Shown: positions 1 to 11,920, counted from the stretch's first letter. The stretch is 64,000 bases of DNA from Schizophyllum amplum (GCA_007026445.1 VDMD01000004.1:868001-932000), one strand, 5' to 3'. Translations and numbers: made by a program. The notes: a model not told the origin generated them from the sequence alone.

Positions 1-409
1 GGATGTCCCCCAACGCTGTCGCTCGCCATTCAGTGTCAGTTCGATCGTCTGCACTTTGGGGCCGCTTAGACCGATCGTGCTCCTCTCCTTCCTCCTGCAA
101 TGCGGGGCTCCAGCTCTGCTCCAGCCGAATGTCCGCTCCAGCTTAAGCGCTCAGCACTGAAATTAAAGGCCGAATCATCCGACGGAGGACAGTCGCAGTT
201 CAAGACAGGCGAAGGCCAATGATTCAGAGGTCCCATAAACACCCGTTGTGTTTTCTTCTTAAGTACTTACCTGATGCTGGACTCAGAGGCACTGTCAGGC
301 TACAGCGCTCTTCGCTATGATACCACAATGTCAGCGATAGATGCATGTCTCCACCACTGTCAGTATATCTCACAGGGTCCTTGTATTTTGGAAGCCCGCG
401 AGTGAGCAC
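1..409. other. gene-free left edge
   Basis: No credible coding sequence, RNA gene or repeat was seen here. The short open frames lack family motifs and splice structure. Confidence 0.5.
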
Positions 410-491
410 GGTCTAGTATTAGTGTAGCGGTTATCACCCGGGATTCTGATTACATAAGTAAAGATCGGATTCCCGGACTCCTGGCTTGACC
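410..491 (+). pseudogene. tRNA-Gln(CUG) relic with intron, T arm deleted
   Basis: The stretch lines up with the intact tRNA-Gln at 11921-12025. It has the D-arm core GTGTAGCGGTTATCAC, the anticodon stem CGGGA/TCCCG, an anticodon loop reading CTG, and an intron of about 20 nt at the same place, after position 37. The first and last four acceptor bases, GGTC and GACC, can still pair. Three extra bases lie before the D stem. After the 5' strand of the T stem (CCTGG) the T loop and 3' T-stem strand are missing, so it should not fold as a tRNA. I read it as a degenerate copy of a CUG-decoding glutamine tRNA. Confidence 0.6.
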
Positions 492-722
492 TTTGATTCT
501 GTTTTTTGTATTCCTTCCTTCTTTCTTTCGGCCAAGGGCTGAAGGAAGTATCGATCTCGAATGACAAGGTTCGAAGGCATCTACCTACATGTTCCGGTAC
601 AAGCAAGTACGGCATGGGTAAAAGGGGGCATTACAAGCAGCTGTACAAATAGGTAGCAATAAAGATATGCAGAGGTCTGAAAGCCGAAAGTGAAGAAGGC
701 AAGCCAGAGAGAGAAGCATTGA
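492..722. other. intergenic, 3' flank of the next gene
   Basis: Nothing coding was recognised. It is probably the 3' untranslated region and terminator of the minus-strand gene ending at 723. Confidence 0.4.
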
Positions 723-2630
723 TCACTGCCACCAACTCATCCACACCCACGGCACCTCGCAAGCCGCGCTAAGCAGGCGGCTGCTCAACTTTGTCAAATC
801 GCACTGACGCGTCTCGCTTGTCTTCTCGTCGTTCTTCTCCTTCTCCTCTTCGTCCTTGATCGCCGCAGCCACCCTCTCCATCTCCGCCCTCTCCATCTCC
901 TGCTTCTTCAAATACTCCAGCGCCTTCCACGTCTTCGCCGGCACCATGCACGGCGGCACCGGCCTGCGCTGGGACTTCGCGTGGATGGGCCGACCGCCTG
1001 GGGCGCGCACGCTCTCCATCTCCCGGCGTTGTACCTCTCGGGTGTACACCTTCCGCGCCCGCGCAGCCTGCACGTCCACAACACGTCCCCGCTTCCGCAC
1101 GCCGCACAGGAAGGGATTCAACACGGGCTTGATCTTCCTGGCGACCGGGGAGGGCGAATGACGCCGCATGAGCTCGTCGACGAGGGATGACGGTGGCTCG
1201 GGCATCGGCTCAGGGGAAGAGGAGCGTTGGGCAGAATGCATGCAGCCAAACAGCGATTCGCGGACGGGGGTGTGGGAAATCTCGTCGCGGGGCGGCGACG
1301 GGTGCAGAGCGGCGACAGAGTCATCGAGCAGGCGAAGGGCGTCGTATGCGTTTGAGTTCGTGGGCTGAGGAGGGGCGGGGGGCGCATGAGGCACGAAGGG
1401 GTAGCAGTCGAGGGTGGGCTGGTGACAGGCGAGAGGGGGCGAATGATGTGTCGGAGCGAGCGCCTGCAAGGCGTCCGGGTTGTAGAGCTCGCGAAGCGGA
1501 TGCCATTGTGCCAGGAAGTCAAAGCCAGGCACTACAGCGCCGTCGTCGGAGGTGTCCATTGCGTCCGGGTCGTCGGGGGAAGTGTCCATCGCGTCGTCCT
1601 CAAAAGCCGTGCGATCGACGTTCTGGGGTGTCATCCATTTCGTGCTCTGAGGGCCCATCCAGTTGACGTTCTGAAGCGCCACCGACGGGATGCTCTGTGC
1701 AGCGTCAATGAGCTGTATGTCATTGACAGCAGCACAGCCGCCCACATACCCTCAGACCGACGGCACTGGCGACAGTGGGGTACGCATGAGGGGCGGCGGG
1801 GAGCGCATGCGTGGCGGGAGCAAACGCGCTGCTGGAGGACTCCTGCTAACGTTATGTGAGCCGGTCGTTGTGTAGCACGGCACAAATACGAGCGCACCCC
1901 GGCGCCAAATGCGCTGGCGTTGGCGGCAAAGTTGGTGTTGGGGCGCGCGTCGCCTGCGCCGGCAGGAGGGAAGGCGCTCGCTCGAGCCGGCGGGAATGCG
2001 CTGCCACTTGTGGAGAAGGCGCTGCTACTCCCGGAGGTATTGTTGTTTGCATTCCTGTTGTACCAAGTCTCGAATGCACTGACAGGCTCGCTGGCTGGGA
2101 CAGGCGCTGGTGCGAAAGCCTGCGCGAAGACAGGCGATGCAGCGGGCAGGAAAGAGAACGGCTGCTGGCTGATACTGTGCGTCTGTGTACCCCGTCAGCC
2201 ACGGCTCCCTCGCAGTCACGAGTCGTCACTCACGACTGTCATGTCGCCTGCGGACTGGTCGAGGGAGATGGTCTGATTGAGGAAGGACGAGGGATGCATG
2301 TCGTTCTGGGTGGTGTTGTCGCATTGGCCGGTGAGGTGTCCTGAGCGGCGAGCTGCTTCAGCGACCCAACCGCGATGGCATTCGCGCCCGTTGCCGGGGG
2401 CACCCAGTGCGCGGCGTACGACGGTGGGGCGACAGGAATGCTGAACTTAGCGTTCAAACCGAGTGAGGCGAGGGAAGCAGCGAGCGCCGATGCCGCGTCA
2501 GTAGAGTTGGCGAACGAGGTCGAGGTGGGTGAGCCCGCGCTCGCGCTACGCCGCAGTCAAATGCATCGGGGGACGAGGCGAAAGAAGAAGTAGGCGCCGA
2601 GGTGAGTACAGGACCTCGAATGCTAGACAT
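723..2630 (-). CDS. hypothetical protein, paralogue of the 6507-9047 gene
   Basis: Function not recognised. It is a spliced minus-strand gene. Exons I can support are about 2200-1898, 1842-1750 and 1712-723, joined by introns 1897-1843 (55 nt) and 1749-1713 (37 nt, donor GTATGT, acceptor ACAG). At least one more intron lies near 2250-2190 and the 5' end is uncertain: the ATG at 2630 is a guess, because the coding frame shifts upstream of 2500. The N-terminal half is low-complexity, rich in Ser, Ala, Pro and Asn. The middle is acidic with two MDTS repeats. The C-terminal part is basic and ends in a Glu/Lys/Arg coiled-coil-like helix. The blocks NAYDALRLLDDSVAALH and SSLVDELMRRH match the plus-strand gene at 6507-9047, so the two are paralogues. 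Likely nuclear by composition, which is inference only. Confidence 0.6.
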
Positions 2631-3120
2631 CGTGCGGACGATAGAGATGAGTCAGTCTAAGCTTGAGTGAAGGCGTGCAGCACTCAAAGTGATACTTCGA
2701 GAGGCGGAAAGAGGCGCGTCCCGCGCAGAGTGCCAGCCTGATATATGGCTTGCATTATGACAATAGCACGAGGCAGCCGGTTTGGGATCATGGGTAGGAC
2801 CAAGGTCATAAGAGGCGGAAGGGTCATTGACAAGCTTTATGGCTTTTCACAGCATGGTGCACATGATTCGTGCTGATAAGAAGCATGCCATACATTCAGC
2901 GGGTAAAATAGGGCGCTTGTCGTCTTCTGCGGCGCTGTCAGTGTTGGCGTAGGACCAAGCTTTGTGACCAGGAAAGAACAATGCGAATCCGCATAAGGCA
3001 ATGGTGATGAGCGAATCAAAACTGTCGGAATAGACCGGAACAAACAAACGACAATTAGCGGGAGTCGGGCTGGCTGCTTGCTTGACGTTGTAAACTCAGA
3101 ATCTCCACTCAACCAGCTCG
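2631..3120. other. shared 5' region between divergent genes
   Basis: This is the probable promoter interval of the hypothetical gene to the left and the Rieske gene to the right. No further gene or clear TATA box was identified. Confidence 0.4.
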
Positions 3121-4157
3121 ATGGCCACCTTCCAGGCCGCCAAAAAGGCTCTCTCTGCCCCGCCGACGGTCCGCGTCCTCCCCTCGGGCGTCCCCGCCGC
3201 ACCCTCGGTCCTCAACCTCCGCGCCCGCGCACCAGCCGACGCCCATGCCCACGGTCACGGCCACGGCGCAGCTGGCCCCCGCACGGACACCGTCCCGACA
3301 TGGGCGGGAGGCATGAAGCTCGGCGCGTACAAGTCGTACGTGAGCGGTGCGTAACCTCGACCTGCCCGCAAGACCTAGCTGACCACCGGACGCGCCCCCA
3401 GTCTCCCCGACGACTCAGCACCAGCAGCGCCTGATGCACACGAGCGCGCCGCTGGCGGTCGAGCCGAAAGTGCCCGACTTCTCGCACTACCGCGCAAAGG
3501 ACAAGACCTCGAACCGCGCGCTGTCGTACTTCATGGTCGGCTCCATGGGCTTGCTCTCCGCGAGCGTTGCCAAGTCCTCCATCGCAGAGTTCCTGCGCAC
3601 CATGAGCGCGTCCGCAGACGTCCTTGCGCTCGCCAAGGTCGAGGTCGAGATGGGCTCTATCCCGGAGGGCAAGAACGTGATCATCAAGTGGCGCGGAAAG
3701 CCCGTCTTCATCCGTCATCGCACGCAGGGCGAGATCGACGAGGCGCGTTCGGCCAACTGGAAGACGTTCCGCGACCCGGAGCCGGATGAGGCGCGTACGA
3801 AGAAGCCGGAATGGCTTGTCATGCTCGGTGTCTGCACCCACTTGGGTTGTGTCCCTATTGGCGAGGCAGGCGACTATGGCGGCTGGTGCGTTCCTATATC
3901 ATTGCCCCTGTTCTTGACTCACACATTCTTAGGTTCTGCCCATGCCACGGTTCGCACTACGACATCTGTACGTCCTGCTTTCTCTGTGCATTACCTCATG
4001 CTCATCTGCTCCTCAGCTGGCCGTGCCCGCAAGGGTCCTGCTCCCGTACGCATCGCCCTCAACCAAAGCCCTTCCCTGCTGACAACCCCCGCAGACCAAC
4101 CTCGAGATCCCAGAGTACGAGATCAACGAGGCCGAGGGCAAGATGGTTATTGGATAG
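3121..4157 (+). CDS. RIP1: cytochrome bc1 Rieske iron-sulfur protein
   Basis: This is the [2Fe-2S] subunit of respiratory complex III in the inner mitochondrial membrane, which carries electrons from ubiquinol to cytochrome c1. Five exons (3121-3346, 3402-3885, 3933-3967, 4017-4045, 4095-4157) give 837 nt and 278 residues, all in frame. The N-terminus is basic and Ala-rich like a mitochondrial presequence. It is followed by the conserved hinge and membrane segment (SYFMVGSMGLL onward). The two cluster-binding boxes are present: CTHLGC (box I), and CPCHGSHYD (box II), which is formed across the 3885/3933 splice. The C-terminus NEAEGKMVIG is typical of the family. The start is the first ATG before the presequence. 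Confidence 0.96.
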
Positions 4158-4394
4158 ATATTGTAGAGGTGCTTTCTGCAATAGCTGGCGGCGTCAGTGG
4201 ATTGCTTCACGCAATGAATCTATTTACTTCGGACCATTATGGAGACTCCTCGGGTACGAACGGCGCCTGGAGGGCCGGACCGCATCTAGAATACACTCCA
4301 GAACTGCGTGATGAGATGACACGGAGGTGCTCTGCGCTGAAAACGCGTGTGAAGGGGGCACTCGGCCGCATTTCGAGTGCTGTTGCTGACCACC

Positions 4395-5138
4395 ATGTCT
4401 TCGCTACCCCTCCTCAACGAACCGTTGTCTCTTGACGCCCTGCGTGGTCTGGGCACCATGAATGGCCTCTACACAGTTCTCTTCGGATGGCTGCTGGGCA
4501 TGAGTGCGTTCTGCTCGCTGCTCATCGAGCAGTCCACTGACTGACGCAACGTAGCGATTTGGCAGCCCTTCTTCGGTGCCGTCATCGCGCACCGGGCCCT
4601 GCGTGCGTCCTGTCCCCCACCCGCTGTCCCTTACTCTACTCACCTTCGTACAGCTAAAGCCCAGTTCGCCGCCCTCCAACACAAGACGTGGCCGGTCTAC
4701 TTTCAGCTGAGCAGCGTCCTGAGCGCCGCGTGTATTGGGCTGCTGTACTACAAGGAGCCGGGCGTGCTGGACGCACTGCTCTCGCTCCGCGCGGGTGGCC
4801 TTCTCAGCGTGGGCACGCTATTGTGCGTCCTGCTGGGCAAAGCGCCAACTGGCTGGTGCTCGGGCCAATGACGAGCCGGCTCCTGTACGAGCGCGATACG
4901 CTGGAGAAGGGGGAGAAGAAGGGACCGGAGGTGAGTATGGTTTATGGATTGATTGTGGTGTACTTGTGCTCGGCATTCTGGACCATTATCGCTAACGCGC
5001 GCTGCAGACAGCGTGGCGGTCAAGGCGGTGATGAAGCGCTTCATGTGGGTGCATGGGGTGAGCTCGCTGGCGAACCTGTTCGCGTTTTTCGCGGTCGTGG
5101 CACATGCACTGTATATCGGTCAGGCCGGACTGTTCTGA
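4395..5138 (+). CDS. TMEM205-like (DUF4149) membrane protein
   Basis: A small membrane protein of the TMEM205/DUF4149 family, whose function in fungi is poorly known. Exons are 4395-4503, 4555-4602, 4654-4822, 4843-4934 and 5008-5138. It has hydrophobic helices around GLYTVLFGWLLGM, YFQLSSVLSAACIGLLYY and the C-terminal SSLANLFAFFAVVAHALYI. The family signature is NWLVLGP followed by an ER..LE basic/acidic stretch. One oddity: to keep the frame, exactly 20 nt (4823-4842, beginning GTGCGT and ending AAAG) must be skipped. That gives 549 nt and 182 residues. Without it the frame breaks just before NWLVLGP. The interval is either an exceptionally short intron or a frameshift in the assembly. Confidence 0.8.
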
Positions 5139-5233
5139 GTGCGATGGGAGCCGAAAGGTGCGAGGGTGCAGGTCAGGTATCTGCTATTACCAGGCAGATT
5201 GATTGTACAACTTCTATGCAGCACGATGATGCT

Positions 5234-6015
5234 TTACTGATTCGATACAAGCGCCATGAAGTTGAAGTATGCGTTTCCTTCGTCGCGCGTGATGTAGTCT
5301 TTCAGCAGATGGACGACGTGCGCGCTCAGCATGTCTTCGCCATCGCCAAGGATCACCCCGGTATCGATAGGACCCTTCTTGCTTCCGTCGAGTTCATAAA
5401 CACGTCGGGAGGTGGTGGACGGCGCTAAGCAGATATAATGATAGTCCACCTCGTCCTCCGCGCTCTCAGGAGGTGCTGTGTCGCCCTGTACGGCGGCCTT
5501 TTCATGAGCGGCGCGCAGTTCAGCGGACTCTTCGAGGGCGCGACAGCGACCCTGCGAGTTCAGCGATTTGCAACGGGCGATGAGAGTGCCGAAGTCAGAG
5601 CTTGGATCTGTATCGTAGACAATCAGACAAGATACACGAATTATAGATATATGTAGCACGCACCAACCAGGTCTCGCGAGAGGCCGTTCGACACACCGTG
5701 CAGGATGGCGTATGTGCCACACGCGTTATGTATCGTCTGTTTGAACCAGATGAGATCATCTGCGCCATCTATGATAGTCTCTTGAGATCTGAGTGCTTCA
5801 GATTCTCGCATCGCAGCCTCAAGGTGACCAGTCATGGAGAAGATGACGGCGATCGCGAGGATGGGGCGGGGGATGAGGGCGAGGAGATCGGGCTCGTCGA
5901 GGGAGATAACATCGTGCCATTCGAGGTTAGTCGCTCCTAGTGAGTGGGTGACGGTGTTGAAGACGTCCGGATTGGACTCGAGGGGCAGGAAATGGATACG
6001 GTCGGTTGAGGTCAT
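5234..6015 (-). CDS. YUH1: ubiquitin C-terminal hydrolase, peptidase C12 family
   Basis: A deubiquitinase that removes small adducts from the C-terminus of ubiquitin or related modifiers in the cytosol or nucleus. Two exons (6015-5664 and 5607-5234) give 726 nt and 241 residues, normal for UCH-L3/Yuh1. The N-terminus reads HFLPLESNPDVFN. The catalytic cysteine lies in NACGTYAILHG. The catalytic His and Asp are in VDYHYICL and YELDG, and the Gln that helps form the oxyanion hole is expected in FKQTIHNACG. The start at 6015 is chosen because it places the conserved N-terminal segment four residues in. The open frame extends upstream to 6138 without similarity to the family. Confidence 0.93.
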
Positions 6016-6506
6016 GACGGAAGCAGAATAAGCGCCCAACTCGAACCGTGGGAAGTTCTTGTTCCTTTGTTCGCTCCGTGACCGTCGTCGACTCATCGGG
6101 TCCGAGCCGTTATTGTCTATACCCAGGTCATATACCATTCATCGCGCTCTCATACGACAAAGACAGCAGCGGCAGGACCAGAGGTACAGCGCGCCATGAC
6201 AGTCGCGACAAAAGACCGATCGGCAACATAGACATGCCCTTGCCTCGTGCACGGTGCTGGGGCCCTCCTCGAGGCTAGCGCCTACCCCATTTGGCGGTCA
6301 ATAGACCGTGCTCACAACGAGGCCCTGCATAATAAGCCGGCGCGTGTCACCTGCTTGTCTTTTCTCTCCAACCACCACCACCCGCATATCATATCGCGTT
6401 CAGAGCTTGTCGCGCTGAACAGTCGATCTGCATCGGATTACAGTACCCCGCCTTCGTGTCCATTGACTCTGAACTTCGCGGGCACGTGTGCTTGAACGAT
6501 AGACTC
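6016..6506. other. intergenic between divergent genes
   Basis: Upstream region of both the UCH gene and the hypothetical plus-strand gene. No gene or repeat was recognised. Confidence 0.4.
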
Positions 6507-9047
6507 ATGTTGTCTTACACGCCCAAGCCCGTGCACCCCAAGACCTTATTGCCCGCGACGCCACTCGCGCCGCGTAAGGGTACAGCACATGTGTATGTCG
6601 CTCAATCGTATGTACACTTGCCTACGCAGCACGCCGTATGTTGATCAACTGATAGTCTGCTCAGCAGCGACGACTACGACTACGCCGAACTCGAAGACCT
6701 CTACCAGCAGAGCAAGTCCAGGGCGCCCTTCACGCCTCCCTCAAAGATGACCTCGTCTCGCGCGGTTGGGTAAGTCGTGGTGGGCGCGTTGCGGGCGGCT
6801 GGCGACGTCGGCTGACCTTTCCCTACAGCCGCGGCCACGATGCCACGCCTGATGTTCGCCACTTTGCCAAAGTGAACGACGCTAAGTTGTCGCCGCCACC
6901 TGCGTGGCCATCTTCCCCAGCGATGGGCAGGAGCGGGGATTGCTCTCAGGAGCAGCCGAGCTCTGCATCAAACACACCGGCGAAGGTCAATACGAAGCCG
7001 TTAGTGCTAGTCAACGACGACGACGATGAAGATGACGACGACGATTATGTGCCTACGGAGCCCGAGGACAACTCAGACACTAGTGAGGAAGAAGATGGTG
7101 AGGAGGAGGAGGCGAAGCCAGCTCAGAAGAGTAACACACTGGTATCTCAACCTGTACCGATGGTCACGCGAACCTCTACATCCACAGGCCCCTCTACAGA
7201 TGGCGGGCGCTTCCCAACTACCAACCGCGATATGTACAGCCCTCCCTTGGCAGGAAAGCGCCGTTCGCAGGACGCCTTCGAGGATGAGAGCATGGACGGC
7301 AAGCGCCGCAAGGGGATCGACGGCGAGGTCCTCGAGGCAGGCGCAGCTCAACAGCAGCAAGCGTCTACGAGTGGCTTTGGTGGTTTCTCTGGCAACAGCA
7401 GCGGGCTTGCGGGGGCGTCTGGCAGCAGCGGCTTCGGCAACAGCGCGCCGGCCTCGTCGTTCCAAAGCTTTCCGAGATCTCAAAGCTTCCCGGTGTCACA
7501 GAACTTCCCGGCATGTCAGAACTTCCCTGTGTCCCAGAGCTTCCTGGCGCCTTCCTCGTCATCCGCACGATCTTCCTCATTCCAGACTTTCTCTGCGCCT
7601 CCGCCAGCCTACAACTCCGCGCCGTTCAATGCATCGTTCTCTGAGCCAAGTCAAAACTGGACCTTTGTCAATGCTTCAGTAGACTCTTTCGCCGCTCCAA
7701 TGCCTTCCTCCAACCTCCAGGCGAACCGGTCCTTCCATCCGACGAACCACTTCGCTAACGCCTCCTTACAATCCTCCACTACCCCATCACCTCCCTCGTA
7801 CACATTTGCTAGCTCGGGAGACGCCTTCGGTATGCGCCGAAGTGCACCACCGCAATTCGGACAAGCCTCTGGATTTGCTCAAGACCATGGCCTCGCCTCA
7901 TCTACAAATACGGTCGCGCCTTATGCTATAGCGACTGCCGCATCGGTGAATATGTCGACTTCAGAAGATTCGATGGTGCGTCACTTTGCGACCTCTGGTA
8001 AATGGTACGGCTAACGAGCGAGTGCAGGTGCCGTCGTTCAGTGTGCAACCAGAGCAGGCAATCCCTGAAGTCCCGTTTGACTCAACGTTAGCCCACTCTA
8101 ACGCCTACGACGTACTCAAAGCGATCGATGATGTCGTGGCATCCATCCATACACCCGTCGCGTCTGTCTCTCGACCATCGTACTCTGCGCCTCGCACATA
8201 CGTGCGATCGCAATCTCTTCCTACCATAGTTCCTCGGTCCCCGCCATCGTTCATCAGCGAGCTGATACGGCGTCATCCGTGTGCACCGTTCACCTCACAA
8301 CCCCGAGTGTCGTATCCCGTTTACGCGGCTGGTCCTAGCGGCTTATTGTCCAGTACTCGTGGCCCGGACAGCCGACGGCTTGAAGCAAAGGCCCGAACGC
8401 CAAAGCCGGAGGCCTCCGCCAACGCTGTCACGACGTGGACGCCGGCACTCAACGAGATGCCACATAAGATAGCTGTGAGTTCATGTCTCATTCGAATGCC
8501 TAGTGCCTTTGACTGACATCCAATGTAGCAAGCCGAGGCGCGGCTAACGCGCAAAGATGACGCACGGCGAGCGCGCGAGGAGACAGAGCGAGTGTATAGG
8601 AAGGAGCAGGAGCGCGAGAGGCAACGGGCTAAAAAGGCTCAGGCTCAGGAGGTGCTTCGAGAGCAGCGCCGGAGAGAGCGAGAGGAGCAAGAGGCACGCC
8701 AGGCTGAGGAGCGGAGAGCGGCAGCATTTCCAGTCCCGCTGTTCATGGTCATTGAAGAACGTGAGAGGAAGGCGGCCAGACGCACCGACAATGGAGAGAA
8801 GCGCGCGGTCATCTTGAAGAACCGGGGCACAGTTGGGGACCGGAGCACGCGTCGGCCATCGAGCGAAACACCACAAGAAGACGACTGCAAAGACGATGGT
8901 ACCGCTGCCTCAGGAAGCACGTCCTCGGAAGGCAGCGTCGGTAACTCAGATCAGAGCTCTGATCTATCTGACTGCGAGCTCGCAGCTGGATGGGGTTCAC
9001 GGCTGCGCTCCATGGTTTCCTGGGCGCTTCCTTCAACCAGTACCTAG
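6507..9047 (+). CDS. hypothetical protein, paralogue of the 723-2630 gene
   Basis: Function not recognised. Five exons (6507-6607, 6665-6769, 6829-7975, 8028-8474, 8529-9047) splice in frame to 2319 nt and 772 residues. All donors are GTATGT, GTAAGT, GTGCGT or GTGAGT. Visible parts in order: a basic Pro-rich N-terminus; a strongly acidic run near residues 110-150; a KRR-type nuclear-localisation candidate (GKRRKG); a long Ser/Phe/Pro-rich region with repeated Q-S/N-F-P units (SFPVSQNFPACQNFPVSQSF); the NAYDVLKAIDDVVASIH block and PSFISELIRRH block shared with the paralogue; and a C-terminal highly charged Arg/Glu coiled coil (about 90 residues) with an acidic/Ser tail. An alternative start at 6456 would add 17 residues. 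A nuclear role is inferred from composition only. Confidence 0.75.
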
Positions 9048-9538
9048 GAGCTTGACTGATGTATATATCTGGTGGTTTCTACGCGAGGAGATGCAGATTA
9101 GCTCTTGTCCTGTGATGAAAGTTAATTGGTGACAGTTCAATATTAATACAGGCAGTTTTCTGTCATTGCAGTGATACTGAACCGTAGATAGTGTCACTAT
9201 ATTAGAGGTGTAATTGGCATAGCTTTCTCTACATATAGTGAGGTCCATCTTGCATTCGTAATGCTTGCTATGTGGAATCCAGCCACCGAAGCGACTCAGG
9301 AGAGAGGGTATTTACCCACACGGCGTGCAGTGGCGAAATGTGACATCCGGGCCGACTCGAACCGGCCTTCGTTCTTCTTGAAACCCACGCTACTGCCGCA
9401 TACTCCAACTTGTTCTTGACTTGCACCATCATTGCATGCCCTTTGATCTGCACCTATGAGAGGTTCGCCAAAGTGGTATTCAAGCTATCAATAGTGTCAG
9501 AATGCTGATCACACCTAACTCTCAGATCAACGTCAAGC
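9048..9538. other. intergenic, no gene seen
   Basis: AT-richer 3' flank of the preceding gene and promoter side of the MYND gene. No RNA gene or repeat was recognised. Confidence 0.4.
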
Positions 9539-11518
9539 ATGCCGTCTGGAAAGGAAACCTTGTTGAAAGCTTTGAATTCGCTGACTCCCGCATACCCTGC
9601 CCTCTCCAAGGATGAGCGGGCACGTCGAGGCCATAAACTGATCCACATCATGGAGGACAAAGAAGCATTCATCGACCTCTCATTGGATCCCCATTCCCTC
9701 GTAAACGATGGCCGCATCGATCTCCCCGTTCAATTGAGCCTGCCGTCTCCCGCACGCGAGGCCTGGAAAGCCCTGCTCATCTTCATGCCTCTGCTGAACA
9801 TCGTCCACATGGAATCGAACAGATTCGATAAACCAGACTCTCCCCTTTGTAAAGTCACTTTCCGCGAGTGGCCCAATGCGATGCGATGGGTCGCCTTCTT
9901 CCATCCCAAGTCTGGAAACGTCGCCGTGTCTAATCAGGAGGCGGTTCTGAACACGCTGCGGAATTTCTTTTCGACCACATGCGAGATGTACGAAGGGAAC
10001 CGCATCATGCTAGAAACTGAAGGCGCACTCTCGCTTCTTCTTGACCTCTGGCTGGACTACTTCAACTACGTCCCGACAGCGACTCTGCGGGGGAATGCAC
10101 GGCAGGTCCTCAAGGACGAATACTCGCTGCTCCTGGCTATATGGCGCTTCTTCTCCGAAGTGCCGAATCCGGGTCGGCTGACATACCCGCCTGCAGTGCG
10201 CGTCGTTGATGGCCTACTCGCCCTCACAAACGGTAACGCCCGTCGCCTCCACAAGAAAGCTCTATCGCAGCGCGTAGCGCGTATCCTCACACTGCAATCC
10301 ATTCCCACCCACGACCTTGCGGAGACCATTAGCACAGTCGAAGAATTGATGGCCCTCGTCAACCGAAGGCATCCTGGTCAGTGGCCTCGCAAAGTCATAT
10401 GCACCCTGGTACGTGCCTGGAAGATGACTGCCCATCTCTCACAAGGCGAGGAAGTCGCGCTGGCTTGTGCCCACATCTTCATCACATTCCACGCTCGCGG
10501 CTCCTCCGATTACCGATACCTCACCTGGGCTATACGCGCGGGTCTCATTCCTCTCCTCTTCCAGCTTATTCGGATGCATACTAGCACAGGAACTCAAGCA
10601 ACACCGCCTGCGCTGTTGCACTACATACGCGTGCAGATGGTCTATCGCAACTTCGTTCGGGTCCTTCGCCGTTACGCAGGCTCTGCCATGGTCATCCGCG
10701 AAGGCGATCTTCCCTATGTCGAGCAGTTCATCCGACATTATGAGAACAGCGTTCAGCTCATAGAGAAAACCGCCGACTTCCGTTGGACGCCTATCTACTG
10801 CGCCAACAAAGGGGTGAGTGAAAGCTGGCTGGCTCAGACTTCTTGCTGGCCTTCAAGTGGTCAATCTCGTGCTGAACGTCTTTCGTAGTGCTCCCTAGCT
10901 ATGTCAGAACATGCACTGAAGAAATGCGCCTGCCGCGTGACGTATTACTGCTCGCAAGAGTGCCAGTCAGAAGACTGGAAGGCCCGACATAACCGGCAAT
11001 GTGCTCCCGCAGTCGGGCAATTCGTGCGTAGAGTCGGCGTTCAGCCCTGGGAATTTCGCTGAATCCTACTTTCAGCGGGGGACCTCTCCATTCACAGCTT
11101 CCGATACGCGATAATCAGCGTCAGGGATCACGTTAATCAACAAAGGGAAACCGTCTCAGCAGTCATTGCCGGCTGGCAAAGCCGTAATCCCCTCGCACTG
11201 GCCTCCAAGGAAGCCATCATCGTAGTCGACTACACCGCCATTAACGAGCCCGCGCTAAACAAGGGCGTAGACCTTTACGGTAAATGCGCACCAACGGTAA
11301 CTGCGAGACCTGCAAATGAAGGCGAACGCGCCTGGAAGATAGAAGCCTTGCTTCCACGAGGGGGTTGCGGCAGTCTGGCTATAAATTGCGGAGACTTCAC
11401 CGTCGAAGAGCTGCAGAATCGGGGGATCCGATGGATGCTAAGCCCTCGTGGTGAGCACCATGGAGTCTCGAGAACTTATTGCAAAGTATCTAGAACATCA
11501 TATGTAGGACAAGTATAG
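9539..11518 (+). CDS. MYND-type zinc-finger protein
   Basis: One of the MYND-finger proteins that are expanded in Agaricomycetes; no specific function is known. Exons 9539-10813, 10889-11027 and 11076-11518 give 1857 nt and 618 residues. The first 425 residues are helical and may form an armadillo/HEAT-like array. The MYND finger follows across the first splice: C(x3)C, then CAC, then YYCSQECQSEDWKARHNRQC, with all seven Cys and one His in the usual spacing. A C-terminal domain of about 145 residues begins GDLSIHSFRYAI. MYND fingers normally bind proline-rich peptides, so a role in protein-protein contacts is likely. The second intron (donor GTAGAG) was chosen because it alone restores the GDLSIHSF frame. 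Confidence 0.85.
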
Positions 11519-11920
11519 TACGTACGCGCAGTTTGCGCGAAGTTGAAATCGGCGTCCAACGATGTACGGTCGCTCCTAGAGTCCTAAATTCGGCGGACAC
11601 TCCGGATGTTCAGGCCATGCATAGCTCGCGCAGCGAGCGGCTCCATGGCCAAGCTGTGCACGACATAGTCTCCCTGCACGACGCGCATTTTGTACCACGC
11701 GGCGATGATACAGTAAGTATACAGTATCAAGTTCGGTCGAAGTTCGAACTTTCAAGAATGGCAAAGGGACGATCGATCGACGACTACTCTTCAAATATGG
11801 GATAGAAAAGCATGTTCTCGCAAGGCGCTGTTCATTCGGGATTGTTGTGGGTACGCTTTTGACTGCGATGAGACCTACGGCTGAGTCGTGTCAGATCCCT
11901 AATTCTATTCATGCCTGCAG
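11519..11920. other. intergenic between MYND gene and tRNA
   Basis: No credible gene was seen. One open frame of 90 codons has no recognisable features. Confidence 0.4.

Noticed and set aside
3212..3841. 209-codon antisense frame over the Rieske gene
   Set aside because: Shadow of the strongly supported plus-strand exon 2; GC-rich codons keep the opposite strand open.
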